Shown here in pieces: positions 1 through 13,136 of a stretch of 64,000 nt of DNA (position 1 is its first letter; each line of letters begins with the position of its first letter). Origin of the DNA: Archilochus colubris (taxonomy: Eukaryota; Chordata; Aves; Apodiformes; Trochilidae); assembly GCA_023079485.1 (NCBI GenBank), contig CM041083.1:65653196-65717195 (forward strand). Direction: 5' to 3'. The notes under the pieces were generated by a model. It searched no databases and was not told the origin of the DNA. It saw only the letters and a list, made by a program, of their open reading frames with translations. The translations under genes and the position numbers were made by a program.

Positions 1-313
1 ATAGTTTGTAACTGGCTAGAGCAGCAGCTAGTATTGTCTCTAGCATAACATTACTCATCATACTACATCAACTAGTAAAACTTTTTCCTCTGTTGTGTAC
101 TCATGTGTGCAATGAGTACCTTGTTCATCTGTACTGCTGAATTTTTAGCATGCCAAATCTAATTTCACCGTGTCGTTTCATGTTTGAGCAGGAGTAGAAG
201 ACTCTTCCAAAGGAGGCTTGAAAAGGTGAGACTTTACAAATACTTGTAAATACTTCCTTGAGGGGTGATTTGGGAGGCACATATGTCATCATTTTGCTTT
301 GCTTTTTAAGCAG
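1..313. other. Non-coding lead-in sequence
   Basis: AT-leaning sequence with no supportable gene. It probably belongs to an intron or 5' flank of the coiled-coil gene that follows, because a splice-acceptor-like tract ending in AG sits at 311-313 in front of a short open exon. Confidence 0.4.
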
Positions 314-380
314 ATCTGAGAAGAAGGGGATTGGTGATGGTTGGAGTGCTTCTGCAGAACAGTTGGATTTGACTCCCAAG

Positions 381-2182
381 GTATGGTGCATTTCCAGGGA
401 AATTGTCCTCTGAAAAGGAGTTATTTGAAGGCAAGTAACTGGGATTGAAAGCAACTGCAGTTCCAGCCAGCACTGTTTTCTCCTTAGAACCTTAGAGCTC
501 TGTTGGAGTAGCTCAAGGGAGGTTGGAGTGAGGAGGGAAACAGCCTCTTCTCCTTAGTGAACTGGGATGGGAGCAGAGGAAATGGATGGAAGCTGCACCA
601 GGGGAGGTTTAGGATGGGTGTTAGGAACCATTTTTTCACTGAGAGGGCTGTCAGGCATTGGAATGGCCCAGGACAGTGGTGGAGGCACCATCCCTGGAGG
701 CACTGGAAAGGCATTTGGAGCTGGTCCTTAAGGCCATGGTTTAGTAGTTAGATGATGGTGTTGGTCAAAGGTTGGACTGGATGATCTTGGAGCTCTCTTC
801 CAACCTGTCCCATTCTGTGATAGAAGCAGTCTCTGGCCTGCCAGCCTTTCTTCTGCTGTCAGTTTTTCCTAACAGACCATAGGTGTGGCAGAGCGTGCAG
901 TAGAGTTGTGGTTTGGCACAAAGGAGCAATAGGTAAGGACATAAAAACCACATTGTTTCATTTCTTGGTGCTCATTTGGGTCAGCTTTGCAGACCCTAAA
1001 AGTTTCTCAGTTACTTTTATAACCTGTTCTGTTCTTCTCCTGTGGGATGATTATTGTTTTCTGTAAATTTGGTGTTCAGATCCAAACAGATAGAGGAACA
1101 GGGCATTTCTTTGTGAGGACCTCCTGAAATCCTCCATCTGCTGCTGCTCCTTTCCTCCCCATCAGGTTCCCCCACCATTACTCAATGGCTGAGTGACTCA
1201 AACAGGTTCTTTTCTATGAGATGGCATTCTGTGCTTGTGTGTCACCTCGCACTGCACGTTTTCCCTCTTTTTTGGAATGCTCAGGCAATGTTCTCTTTGT
1301 CAGCTCCAAGCTCTGGTGCCTGCTGTTCTTACTGATGTGCTGAAGAATGAGCAACTTGTGCAGTGATGTCGGGAGCATCTGTTGTGTTGCAGTGGGGTTC
1401 TGGAGGGGTGAGGAGCAGGAGTGTGGCAGTTGGAGATGCCAGCATGTTTAGTTTTAACATGATTTAATTTTCTTGCCTTGATGGAAATGGAAGTGATGCA
1501 TTTTTCTGGCATGATCCTGAAATTGAGGGGTATTTTGGCTAGTGTACTTGCAGGGGCTAATTCAGGCATCAGGTCTAGGGATGTAAAGAGTTCCTTGAGT
1601 TTGTTGATGTTTCTATTGAAAAAAAAAGTTTTGCAGAAATCCATCTTTCTTTACAGAAGCAGCAGGAGCCAAAGGTGACACGGTGCATGAAGGCTTTCCA
1701 GCAGGGCAGGAAAACCAGTAAGCTATCTGGGAAAGATTGCATGATAGAGTGATCTGTACAAGTAGACTTGCTAAGTAGAGTTTTGTATTTTGTCTTCTCT
1801 AGTAAGCAAGAAAATTACCTTTTGAAGACAGGGCACTTTGTAATTTCAGAACCAAATAAACCATATCCTTAACATTAAGCTATGGATCCCCTGCTAAGCC
1901 TTTGTCCCTGGCCAAGCCCTTCCTCTGCCCTGCCCATCCCTTCCCTACCTCCTTTTCCAGACATTGCCAGGTTACTCCTCTCCAGTGTATTAATCTGGAA
2001 ATTTGCCAATTGCAATTAAATAAATAACTCCTTTTGTTCACATAGATTATTTGATTCTTTGTGCTGTTAGGTGATAGGCATGGTTCTAGAATCAAAATTA
2101 CTAAATTACCTCCAACATAAAACAGTGGAGTAGCAGAGTGAAATAAAACCACTGAGTGTCTCCTTTCCTCCCTGGTGTGTAG
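381..2182. other. Intronic sequence with an embedded CR1 fragment
   Basis: Holds a CR1 fragment at about 560-830 and otherwise ordinary AT-leaning intron-like DNA. Short open frames exist but have no coherent splice context or recognisable domain. Confidence 0.4.
560..830 (+). mobile_element. CR1 LINE 3'-end fragment
   Basis: Shows the typical avian CR1 3' region: a GGGGAGGTTTAGG-like block, CAGGCATTGGAATGG, a GGTTGGACTGGATGATCTT stretch and a terminal CCATTCTGTGATAG. It lies in sense orientation, is 5'-truncated, and sits between putative exons of the coiled-coil gene. Confidence 0.85.
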
Positions 2183-3202
2183 GTTCCCTGCCACCCGTGG
2201 AAGAAGTGGAGAAAGCTGAGGATTTTCTCTGGACTTCTCCCTGGGATTCTGAGGTACTTTGTGTGAGGGACAGGGAGGTTTCCATGGTGGGGCTGGGAAG
2301 GGCAGGAGGGAGATCCAGGAGCACCTGAGAGCTTGGTGTGACTGAAATGAAGCTGGGCTGAAGTGGGGAAGTGCTTCTCAGGGGCTGTGCAGAAGCAGGG
2401 CTGAGACTCAGGACCTCAGAATTCTGCTAAAGATTTCCCTGGAAACACAGAAGGCCTTGTAGGAGAAAGCAAAGTTTCCCTTTTCTCTTCCACAAAAAAT
2501 GTTCTTCAAGCTGTCAGCAGATGGCAAAGCAGATGCTTGTTTCTGCTCTTCCCAGCTTTTTTGTTTCATCTGTTTCAGGAAAAAAGTCCTGAACAACATA
2601 AAGAAGAAGAGAAGAAAGAACTTGATGTAAAGCTAAAAACTGCCATTGCTGGATGTATAGAAAAGTACTTCTTAAATGGCAGCCCTGATGAGCCCAACAC
2701 AACTTGCAGTGAAAACAGTGGTGAGAGAAATGATCTAGATCCAGATACTTCCTCTATCACTATAGATCCACACAGAGTAAATGGACTAAACTAGTGGTTG
2801 ACTTCTGAGGTTGCAAATTTAATCCTGGCCTGTAAATCCTGGTGGCCCCTGGCAGAGTAGGAAAGCAGCTTTTGTGCCTTTCTGTTCCTTCTCTGAGACC
2901 TGAAGTTGTGGTGTTGGATTGCAGATGGTGCTCTATGCAGCAAGTGCCCTTCTTGCTTCTGTTGCTGTGTTCTCCCTGAAGCAATCTGACCAAAATGTGC
3001 AGATGGAGAGGAGAAGGAGGACTGGAGTGCCTTGGGTGTGCCAGTAGCATTCCCCTTCCTGGCGGGTGCTGTTGGATTGAAAAGTGTGCTTGCTCTTGGC
3101 TGAAGCCAGGGAAAGCTTCGAGTGGAGCTGAGGGAAAGCCCTTCTGTTCCAGTGCCTCAGCTGCTCTGGTTTTAAAATGTAGGAGGTGTCTGCAGTGCCC
3201 CC

Positions 3203-3230
3203 CATGTGTGTGTGTGTGTGTGTGTGTGTG
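3203..3230. repeat. (GT)n microsatellite
   Basis: About a dozen uninterrupted GT dinucleotides in an intron of the ANKRD26-like gene. A short (GGA)n run follows at about 3296-3311. Confidence 0.9.
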
Positions 3231-3639
3231 CTGGAAAGCATTGCCAGCTGGGTGAGAGGGGAGCACTTGTGTTCCTCAGCTCAGGCCTCAGAGCAGGAGG
3301 AGGAGGAGGAGGCCCCCTTTGCATTGCTGGAAGCATCTTGCTCGATACTGCATGGACCACAGTTTATCTGAGAGAGAGATCCTGCACCTTGAAGACACTG
3401 GAGTGAATTATTTGTGGCCATAGTGATATTCAGAAACTTTCTTTTTTACATAAGAAAGTAAAATGCCACCAAAGAAAATATTTAACACATATTTAGCACA
3501 TCAAAATCTCTATTCTGATCATTTTCTCTCTGTCAGCTCACAAAATTGAGGGGATGTGATGTTTTCTGTTCAGATTGTTCTCACCATTAATCAAGATGCA
3601 CTCTAGGAGTAACTAAGTAGCATTAAGTCCTGCTGGTTG

Positions 3640-5480
3640 TAAAAATCTGTTGTTTTCCCTGTAGGTGAGCACTCTGGATCTACTTTCCATGTGTCATCAC
3701 CAGCAAAAAAAAGAGGCCTAAAGGAAGCCAGTGACAACTCTGGGGTGCAGGTATGTGAAGCCAAATATTTGGCATTAGAGTCTGGGCTGGTAAGTGGCAT
3801 TATAGAGTAAATTGGATGATAGAGTAAGGTAAAGAAAAGTAACCAGCAAGTGACTAATGGTGATGGCAGAGTCCTGCAGAGGAAGGTTGTGTTACTGTCT
3901 GAAGTTGGTAGAGTCCTCCTAGGATGGGGAAAAATCCTTGCCAGATGCTGGATATTTGCTGTAGTGCTGCTTTGTTTCCAGCTGGTTTGCTTCAGTTTTG
4001 CCCAGTGTTGTTGCTGCTGTGCTGTGCAGACAAACAATGCAGTCAAATGCTTTTTTTTTCCCAAAGCAAAATGCATATTGAAAGGAAGAGGGAGATTTGT
4101 AACAGACAGATGTGTGTGATTAGACATGCCTCGTCTTCCCCTTTGTAAGAGAAAGCTCATGCAAGAAGCCCTGAAATTTGGTGCCCTTTGAAGCTTTCCC
4201 TGCCTCTGCAAAACATGTGTGTGTTTGGCCATGTCAGGAAGTGTTTGGAAAGGCTTTTTTCTGAGGGCATTCATGAGGGGAATAGGGCAGGCATCCTGTT
4301 GGTGTTGGGCATCTGGGGCAGGGCTGGGCAGAGGGGTCTGGAGTCCTGTGTAACACCTCAGGGGAGAGTGGAGCACATTATTCCCACTTTTGGGACATGG
4401 TTTAGTGGTGTTGGTTTCCCAGTGGGGCTGGAGGATCCAGAGGTCTTTTCCAGCCTTACTGATTCTGTGGTTCTATGCTATGACTCTGTCCATGCAGGAG
4501 GCATTGGCCCAGCTCCGTTGGCCCAGGCATTTATTCCATCAGCTGCTGGAAAACCTGCAGGAGCAGCAGCTCATCCAAGGAATTGCAGTGACTGTTGCCC
4601 AGGAATGGTTTAATGAAGTTTTCCAACAAGTCAATGCTGCTGCTGAGAAACAAGTGCACATGCTGGAAGAGAGGAACAAGAAATTAAAGGCCAAGTGTGC
4701 TGGTTTAAGAGAACAAATCTCTAACTATGAGGCTGACAAAGTAAAAAGAGAGGTAAAGTGTACACTGTTTGCAGGCTTGAAGGCAACTTTCTTGGTGTTA
4801 ATTTCTGTTTGTGTTTTGAGGCCCATTCTGAGAGACCTTCCTGTTGCTCAAAAGGTCAGTTTCAGCCACTGACCTAAACTTTGTTGTATATTTTGTGTAT
4901 ATTCTGTTGTGTGTTTAGCAATATTTAAATTTGTTCTTTGTGTCTGTGTTAAGGCTGATTAAATGGTCAGAAGACTGGTTAGAATCCAATTAAGCTGATG
5001 TTTCTTTTTTCCTCTAAACTCCAGAGCATTTGAGTGAAGTGAATACCTGCATGTTTCAGATAACCACCTTCTTCTTCATTTTTTGGATAATTAAAGATGA
5101 ATAATACTTGAGCCTTTCTTAGGTGTTAGAAAAGGGAAACCCTCATGAGCAGGTGCTGATAATTTGGAGGTGCTCAGCTCCTGACTGCTGGTGGCAGGCA
5201 AAATTTTCCTACCTTTTGAATTGAGTCCCAAGACAGGTCTAACTGCATAGTCAAATCAGTTAAAGTACAGGCATAGTTCATGTTCTTATAACCTTTTTCA
5301 TACTCATGTAACCATTTCATCAGGGCAATGTCAGAGAGCTGCAGCAGGAGCTTGCTGAAGCTCTTAAAAAGCTGTCTGAGGCAGAAGCTTCACTGGAAGT
5401 TGCTATGAGGCGCTGCAGGAACCTGAAGGAAGCCAACCTGGGCTTAAAAAAGGAATTGAGAGAGGCTAAATCCAAGGTAC
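3640..5480 (+). repeat. Segmental duplication, unit 1 (matches 14555-16790)
   Basis: The block from just upstream of the GEHSGSTFHVSSP exon through the EASLEVAMRRC exon recurs in direct orientation at 14555-16790. The intron stretch 4140-4420 differs from 15000-15280 at only a handful of positions by eye, while the enclosed exon (4498-4752 versus 15364-15564) differs by substitutions and a 54-nt length change. Confidence 0.85.
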
Positions 5481-5794
5481 GTGAAGTTGTCCCAGAATTC
5501 CAGAACAACCTCCAGCACATCCCAGAGATGGGATGATGTGTGGAGGACTCACACTGTTTGATAAACTTGGTGTCCATGTCTGTGACATGAGGACACTGTG
5601 TCCTTACTTGGTCCAAGGATTGTGTGTGGGAAGGTGCTCTGCAAAAGAGACTGACCTGTCTGTTGCTTATTCCACGTGGTTTGGCCCAGCAGGTTGTCTG
5701 ATTTCTGAAGGACAGTAGAAATTCTGGACTGCTGCACTTGGGCTTCTTTATGCTCACTGTGCTTCCCCTCACACCCCCTCTGGTAACAGACAGA

Positions 5795-5870
5795 ATCTTT
5801 TTGGTTGGAAAAGACCTTAAAGATCAAGTCCAGGTGTTAACCCAGCACTGCCAAGACCACCATAAAATCA
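5795..5870 (-). mobile_element. Short antisense CR1 fragment
   Basis: Contains TTGGAAAAGACCTTAAAGAT and GTCCAGGTGTTAACCCAGC, the reverse-strand signature of the CR1 3' end. It lies in an intron of the coiled-coil gene. Confidence 0.7.
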
Positions 5871-8217
5871 TGTTCAGAATGGTTTTGTACCTTATTCTCC
5901 ATATATATATATTCTGAAACAGAAATCATCTTTATTTCCTTATGAGAGGGGATAAAGTGACTGAAGGCAGTTTAGGAGAGGGATCGAGTTTTATTTCATA
6001 TTTTCAATTGAGGAGGAAAGCAGTGGATAGAGAGAGTGCCCTGAGTCCCTTAAAGAGTTGGAGGGTGAGTGTTGGTGCTTGGAACCATGCTGTAGGGGAT
6101 CAGGGGAGGGATGGGAGAGAGCAGTCTAGAGGATGGCAAAGTAACAGGGTTTGTGTTCATTTGCTAGTAGGAGTGAAAGCTTGAATGTATTTGAACTGAT
6201 GACAGTTCTTTGGGTAGTAGGTGTGTGCAGACATGGGCAGTCATGCTTGAGTTCTTCAGCAGCAGTTGTTTTTTCTCTAGAAAAGCTCTCCCAGCTGATA
6301 TGGATTCTTGCTGTGTTTTGACAGTGTCAGGAACTGGAAGAGCAGCAGCTTCGATATGAGCATCAGATTCATGGCTACAAGGATAGGAAAAGAAAACTAA
6401 GAGAGAAGTCCCAAAAACTGAAAGACCTCCTGTCATCATCTTCTGAGACCAGGGCTACAGTAAAAGAGCTGGAAGAGCGTGTGCAGTGGTAAGAGACTGA
6501 CAGAGAGAACCAAGGTGTCTGTCACTGTCTGGGGTTGTGTGAAAGCCACAGCACAGCCTCGTTGCATCACAGCAAGTTAACAGGTGGTTTTGAAGATGCT
6601 TTTGTTTGTGTTTCCCCTGCTGCTCTTTAAGAATTGCTGCTCTGGTGGATTTCTCTAATAAGGCCTGTATTTCTTTTTAAGCCTTTCCATGGAAAATGCC
6701 AGACTGGAAGGCACAGTCCAGCAGCAAAGACGTATGATTGAAGCCCTTGAGGGAACCCTGGAAGCCTCTGCTTCAGTAAGCTGGTCCTCACCTTGCCTTG
6801 TTGTGAGCTCCTGAGCCTCCTTACCCATTGCTGTGGGGAAATGCTAAGATGAGGTTTTCCTGGAGAGCTGAGGGGAGCTCAGTTCCTGCTTTCTCCTGCA
6901 TACAGGCTGCTGGGACAGCATCCTGGCCTGTCCCCAGCTTTCTGGTTTTGAGAGTTTTCCGTGGTACTTCAGGAAATGCTCCTTAATGCTCTAAAAGTGC
7001 AGGATTTGTCCCAAATCCAGTGGTGTGACTGTTGTCTGCCCTAGGCCCTTCCTGGCCTCAGATGCTGCTTCAGACACTTGCTGTCCTGGGAATTCCCCAG
7101 GGGCTATTGATGGCAAGCAGCTTGTGCCAGAGGCCTGACTGGCATCCCCAGGCTGGAAAACAGACTCCCCAGAGCTTTTGCTGTGCAGAATTGCTTTTCC
7201 TTTGGCCACTCGGTGTGCCTTTGTTTTCCTGAAGCAGTGAAGAGGAATGCCTGTGGGATCATTGCCCATCCAAGCCTTGGAATTCCCTGCTGCTGCTGCT
7301 GCTCAGTGGTTGGTTTTAGCTTGGATAAGGTGCTTTCAGCTGTGGTCTGTGTGAATAAATCATTTTTGTATTAACTGGTGCATGAGGGGTCTGGTGAAGA
7401 CTGCTTGTGAAAGTGTGACTTTGCTGTATGCTGCTGAGGAGAGGAGAGGGAAAGCAGTCAGGGTGCTGGTCCTTCCCCTTTGGTTCACAGGGCATGGTTT
7501 TCAGATGTCCTGTGGGTGGGAAAAGCTCCTCCTGATGGTTTCCACTGAAGTTTCTTTGTGTCCCGCACGGTGTTCTCCCTCTCCTTGAAGAAAAGAGCAG
7601 AGGAGATGACTGCAACCAGTTTTACAGTGCCCTCAAACTATGGCCATTTTGATCATTGGTGTTGGGGAATAATAGGAATAAAGAGGTGAAGAGGTGGATG
7701 TAGTATTCATTTTTGGTAAGGAGGAGTCTGGAACTTTCAGGCTGTAAAGTCAGAGTGTCTTCTTGCTTCTTTTACTGCTTTTGTAGATTCATGACCACCT
7801 GGAAGACTTGATGACCAGCTTAGGAGCTTCACGGGCAGCTGCAGAGGAGCAGCACCAGCAGCAGGTACATGAGAGGCTTGTGTGTTTTCTACTTTGCTTT
7901 TTCTTACAGAGTGCTGCTAAAGCATCCAGTAAACTTGTGCTCTAGATAGTTGAGCTGAATTAGCAGGTTCTGTTCCACTTTGGTGCTGGAACTGCTAGGC
8001 AAATCTTGGTCCCTTTGGGTAGCAGCATAAATAGCACTGCTGATCTGAAAAGTTTTTCCTTTTGTCACTGTTGCTTTCACAGCTGCAAAAGCAGATTGTG
8101 CCATCTCTGCCATCAAAGGATTTGCACAGCGTGAGGAAAAAGAGGCTGAAGCCAAGATTGCACCCTGGAGACCACGGTTCTCCTCCTGGAAGGAGAAAGA
8201 ACAAACTCTTGAAACAG

Positions 8218-10824
8218 GTGAGCCCAGGAAACCCTCCAGAGGACCAGCCAATACCCAGCACCCCCTTGTTCACCTTTTTGTTGAGTACTTCTCTATTCAG
8301 GTGTTTCTGTTATTCCTGCTCTTCAGGCTCAGACTCCCTTGTGATTTAGGGATCCTCCAGGAAGCAGATAAAAGCTAGCTGGGTCCCTGTGTGTAAATTT
8401 TGGAGTGGTTGTATCAGGCAGAGTTGCTGGTGTGGTTTGCTATCAGCTGACCACATTGAGTAAGGATGCAGTTGCCCATTTTTTCCTGGATTTCTTCTGG
8501 TCATCTTCTGACCCCTGGGTAGATTACCCTGCCCAGGTTTCTGGGCAGGGTAAAATGTTTCATGCTTCCAGTTCAGTGTCTGGAGGAGCTGCGGCATGTT
8601 TTGAGGGGAGTGGGAGCCTAAAAACCTTGCAGAAAAACATACTTAAGGAACAGGGGGCAAATGAACTAGTGCCTGGGAAACAAGAAAGAGCTGCCAGATT
8701 CCAAGGAGCAGTCTTTCCCTTTTCTCCTTTTCTGCAGAGGTAAAAATATAAGTACAAATTCAGGGCAGCTGCCAGCTCTTGGCTGGTTTGGCTGAGAGAA
8801 CAGCAAGAAGGAGAAGAAACGTGAATCAAAATCACCTCTTTGCTTTTGCTTCAGTGGGGGCATCTGTTTCCATTGTTAGATACTGGCCTGTTGGGTGGGA
8901 AATCTGATGAAATATTCTCCGGAATTGTGTCCCTTGGCTTTCTGTGGCAGTTGGCTGACAGATGGAGGTGTAGTGCAGCTGCTGTGGGGGGAAGGTGAGG
9001 TGCAGGTCCTGCCTGTAGATCCTGTTGTGTGCCCAATAGCAAAGCAGTTCTGCTGATGGGTAAAGCTGAAAAGGTGATGTGCAAAGCAGTCTCTGCAAGG
9101 GCATCTCAAGGGCTGCTGTTGTGTAGAGGCAGGGAGATGGGAAGAGTCCCCACAAGGCTGTCAGGGTCCATGAGCTCCAGGGGCAGGAGCAGTCCCACAC
9201 CCCCTCCCCAAGAAGAGCAGCAGAGCTCTGGTAGCAGAGAGCCATGGGGATGAGCCAAGAGTGCAGCTCCCCAGGGCAGCCCCTGGGGACAGGCAGATCT
9301 GCATTCCTGCCAGGACATGGTGTCCATGGGTGAGGGTCAGGGCTGAGAGCAGGGAGACCCAGCCCAGGCCACCATGTGGAATGCCACCATCACTCAGAAG
9401 AACTGTATGAAGCTGGCTTTGCCCAAGCTCACCCTCAGTGCCCATCTTAGGCACAACTTGAGCTGGAGAAAGTTCAGGTTTTGCTTTTGTAAATGGTGTC
9501 ATTGCTTCCCTGGGCACGGTGCAGTGAGGTGATGCAGAAAATGTTGTTGAACTTGTTGCTCACTAGTGGCTGCCTCAGCCCACCTTTCCCTTGTCCTGGG
9601 GACCCAAAAGCAGAGTTCCCCGAAGTGCTTTTGAGGTGGTTATTGCTGTTGAGTAGCAGGAAAGAAAAGTCACCTGCCTTTGCTGGGGCTCATGATTAGT
9701 GCAAAAGTTTGTCAAGTTTTTGTGTTTCTCTTGGAAGAGTTCTTTTGAATGACAGGGAAGGTCATTCTATGGAGGCAGATATAAATAAAATCAGAGAAAG
9801 TTTAGGGTTGGAAGGGACCTCAAACGATCATAGAGTCCAACCCCCTGCCAGAGCAGGATCACCTGCAGGAGGTCACATAGGAACAGATCCCGGTGGGGTT
9901 TGAATGTCTCCAGAGAAGGAGACTCCACAGCCCCCCTGGGCAGCCTGTGCCAGTGCTCTGTCACCCTCAGGGACAGAGGGAAAAAAATTCTCCTCATATT
10001 TATATGGAATCTCCTCTGCTCAAGCATGTATCCATTGTCTCTTGTCCTCTCAACTAAGTGAAGTTTCTTTCTTCTGTTAGAGCCTCTTTCAAGTTTCCAC
10101 CATGCCAGTTTCCTCCTCTTTTAATGACTGACAGGATATCAGGTTTGATGTTGAAAAAGTCTGCTTCTGGAGGGGGGAAGAGAAGGACAGAGGTGTAGCT
10201 GACCATTGGGACCTAACAGAAGGCTGATATTTCCTGCACATTTTTAAAGTAAACTTCAGCTTTCACCTAAAGAGGAGAATACATCTTCCTCCTTCAGTAA
10301 GAGCCATGTTCTGAACCACTATTTCAAAATTTCTTGGGTTAGAGATAAAATAGATGGTGTGTTTGTCAGTTCCATAATGAAGCCTGACTGTGGTGACAGT
10401 GTGTAAAAATTCCTCTAAAGCATGGGACGTGGTGTTTGTGCTGAAACCAGAAGGTGGGCAGGCATGGCTGTGTTTGACTTCCCATGGGCACACGAGCATC
10501 TCCCAGCAGAATAGTCCCAGTGCTTTTCCAGGTAGGCCTGTGGGTGAAATGCTGCCAGTTTGGTGCCTCTTGGTGTGTGACCTGCTGCAGGAGAACTAAG
10601 AAGGGCTGGGAACCTGAGGAATCCTGTCAGAAATGATGTGACAGCTGTTCTTTTTTAAAAGGAAGCCCTTGGTTTCACTCTGATTGTAGGACTGAGTCAG
10701 CAGATGACAAATACAGTCCTGGTGCCCAGCCCTTCACCAAGTTTTCAGAGATTGACTTCTCTTATATCCTGCTGAGTTCCTGTTCTTTTCTGTTTGTTTG
10801 TTTGTTTTGTGTCTCCCTCTACAG
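8218..10824. other. Long intron of the ANKRD26-like gene
   Basis: About 2.6 kb between exons 8083-8217 and 10825-10978. Apart from one antisense CR1 fragment near 9.8-10.05 kb I see no gene, RNA or tandem array. Open frames here are short, overlap on both strands and have no recognisable domain. Confidence 0.4.
9795..10050 (-). mobile_element. Antisense CR1 3' fragment
   Basis: Begins with GGTTGGAAGGGACCTCAAA, continues through GAGTCCAACCCCCTGCCAG and CTGGGCAGCCTGTGCCAGTG, and ends in the antisense LINE 3' UTR and ORF2-end region. It is a typical reverse-oriented CR1 insertion. Confidence 0.85.
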
Positions 10825-11777
10825 CTTGATGAACTTTTTTGGAAGCTGGAGTTAGAGCCTGAGGCAGGCATGCAGGGAGAAATCCAAACTCGGGCCTCAG
10901 GCTCAGTGAGCAGAGATGTCCATCCTGGGGAGGAACCAGGAGCAACTGGAGAAGCCCAAAGAGCAGCTGCATGCAGAGGTGAGAAACATCACCCCTCAGT
11001 TCTGAGAAGAGAAGCCACCAAAGTGGCAGGGTGGGAGACTCCTTCTCTGAGGAACCCTTTTCTCTCTGCCCTCTCCTACAGAGACAGTGTTCCTTCTTTA
11101 GCAGCTTTGATGAATAACAGTGCTGAGAGGGAGGGATTCTTTCTGAAGGAGAAGAATTCTTGCCCGTGGTAGCTCTGGGGTTCTGCCTGGGTTGCTGAGG
11201 GGAGTGAGGAGGCTCAGGTGCCTCAGGGAGGAAACCTGTGGCCTTGCCACTGGGCAGGTTCAGCTGAGGGGTGGGAGAGTTCCCTTTTTCTTTGTGGTGG
11301 GTAAAAGTGTGTTACCTGCTTCAGGAGCAGGCAGCTTCCCAGGACAGACTGGAACAGAGCAGAGCCCATGAGCACGATGAATTCAGAGAGAGAGCTGCTG
11401 CTCTGCAGAACTGGAGACCTTGAACAGGAATTGGACACTGAAAGGACCCTGAGGGAGAGCATTGTTCTAAAGCAAAAGTATGAAAAGCTGTATCTGGAGG
11501 AAGTGAAAAAGAGAAGATGCCTACAAAATAGACTGAGAAGGTGGGTACATGCTTTTTGCAGTGTTTTAAGGGATGACTTTTTTCTCGTGTGTTTTCCTCC
11601 AAAACTTCCTCTTCTACATCTGGTCAGCATTCTATCTGTAAACATGAGATGGCATATTTGTGAGGAAGGTTCCTTTAACCCTCCCTCTGTCTTAATGAAC
11701 TAGAGAAAGCCAATCCTGCACTCCATGAGAAGTGCATTAGAAGAAGAAGAAACAGGGTTGCGGCCTATGAGGCATGG

Positions 11778-13030
11778 GTAAGCATTTTGAAATCCTGTTC
11801 TTTACTACTGCTGAAGAGAATCCATGAGCAGGGCTGTTCCAGTTGATTTGTAGTTCCAAACAATATGGTCTGTTTCTGTTCCTTTTCTGATTTTGTTTTC
11901 CATCTGCACTCTTGTGTCACAGGAGTCTTGGCACTGTTGATGTTTTAACTTGCTTCATTTCCATGTGGGCCATGTTCTTCTTTCTCCCTGAAGAAGACCT
12001 TTGAACTGAAGGCCATTTTTCTTTCTTATTCATCTCCTTAATAATCAATAGTCCCTTTTCCCTGCAGCCAGGTACAAGGTTTGTAGCCAAGTACTGTTCA
12101 GTGTTGGGTGGAATTTTATACTGGCAATGTTTTGTCTCTTGATGCTGTTGGGTTTTGATTCCAGCTTAGTGATAGAAACCCTAATGCTGCAAAAATGTTG
12201 CAGTTGCTCTTTGGTCCAATGGAAAGAATGACTGCTGCAGAGTACTTTCAGCCCTGATGTATTTGTCCTGCTGTGGCTTCTGTGGCAGTGAAGGGTCTGT
12301 GGGGTGAGAGTGCAGGGATTTCACCTGTTAGAGTGGAACTTGTTGAAACTCTAGGAGTAGGCTGGTTTACCCCTCCTTGCCAGTTGTGATCTTCAGAAAG
12401 TTCTTGGTTGCGAGAGTGGCTGTGTCAGGAGTGCCAGTGCTGCTGTGGAGTTGAGCTCCCAGCCTCTGAGTATCATCTCCCAGAGTCTCACAGGGTGCAG
12501 CTCACTCTGTGCTCCAGCAGCCTGGGTGGGGAGGCAGTCAGTCAACACTGCTTTCTGCAAAAGAGTTCTTGGGGAGGTGAGTGCTGCCAGGGAGCCCAGT
12601 ATGAAGAGATGTGCAGTGAGATGAGAAGTACCTGCTCAGGGGGAGGTTTGGGATAGTTTGTTGGGATACCTTTTCCAGGGAGGTGGGGGGAAGGAGAACA
12701 GTGCAGGCAAGTTCTATTCCCCAAAGGGTCTGCATTTTGCCTGGCCCTTCATTCCCTTTTCCAGAAATCAGTGTGCTGGCTTTATTTCCACCCTTTTCTC
12801 TTTCCTCAGGCATGGATGAGAATCACTGAGATATGAATGGAACGAATTAGTGGGAAACAAGATTCTTTTTTTCTCTTTATTCCATTGCACAAGTTATGGG
12901 GTGTCCTGTGGACCTTTTTTCTGAGAGCAAGCAGGAATGAAAATCATGACAGAGTCTGTGTCAGACGATCCATTTCATAGAATGTTTTGAATCCTTCAGA
13001 ACCCCACCCATGATTCCTGCTGCTGGTAGG
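11778..13030. other. Spacer between ANKRD26-like copies
   Basis: Non-repetitive DNA without a convincing exon. The start (GTAAGCATTTTGAAATCC, about 11778) is echoed near 17205, so the duplication probably continued further 3' before being reshuffled. Confidence 0.4.
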
Positions 13031-13136
13031 AATCTTCATTTACTCAAAGTTCTCCTTCATTACAGTGCAGGTGTTTCCCATGAAGACACTGCTGGGCTGA
13101 CAGCTGAGGATTATGCTTTTATTCATGGCTATTCCA
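13031..13136 (+). pseudogene. Isolated ankyrin-repeat exon fragment
   Basis: After an acceptor-like GCTGGTAG, about 35 codons read as one ankyrin unit: LLKVLLHYSAGVSHEDTAG followed by LTAEDYAFIHGYS. The helix-turn-helix spacing and the leucine/alanine pattern fit an ankyrin repeat. Its 3' side runs straight into retrotransposon sequence rather than a normal donor, so the exon is stranded. Its place upstream of the second coiled-coil copy fits an ANKRD26-type layout (ankyrins followed by coiled coil). Confidence 0.55.

Larger units (their letters stand above)
314..11777 (+). pseudogene. ANKRD26-like coiled-coil gene, copy 1 (multi-exon, later exons frame-broken)
   Basis: Likely exons by splice signals and phase: 314-380 (weak), 2183-2253, 2579-2720, 3665-3750, 4498-4752, 5324-5476, 6325-6488, 6682-6775, 7787-7864, 8083-8217, 10825-10978, 11325-11540 and about 11704-11777. 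From 2579 to 7864 the exons join in phase and encode charged heptad-rich protein, for example KELKAKCAGLREQ and EASLEVAMRRCRNL. The late exon reads EQAASQDRLEQSRAHEH and then YEKLYLEEVKKRRCLQNRL, which resembles the C-terminal coiled coil (DUF3496 region) of the ANKRD26/CCDC144 family as I recall it. Those mammalian proteins act at the basal body; function here is unknown. Two exons are broken: 10825-10978 changes frame with a stop in the coiled-coil frame, and 11325-11540 changes frame before a TGA at 11421. No ankyrin exons are seen upstream, so the 5' part lies outside the window or is lost. It is either a decayed copy or affected by base errors; the family call is moderately secure. Confidence 0.6.
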
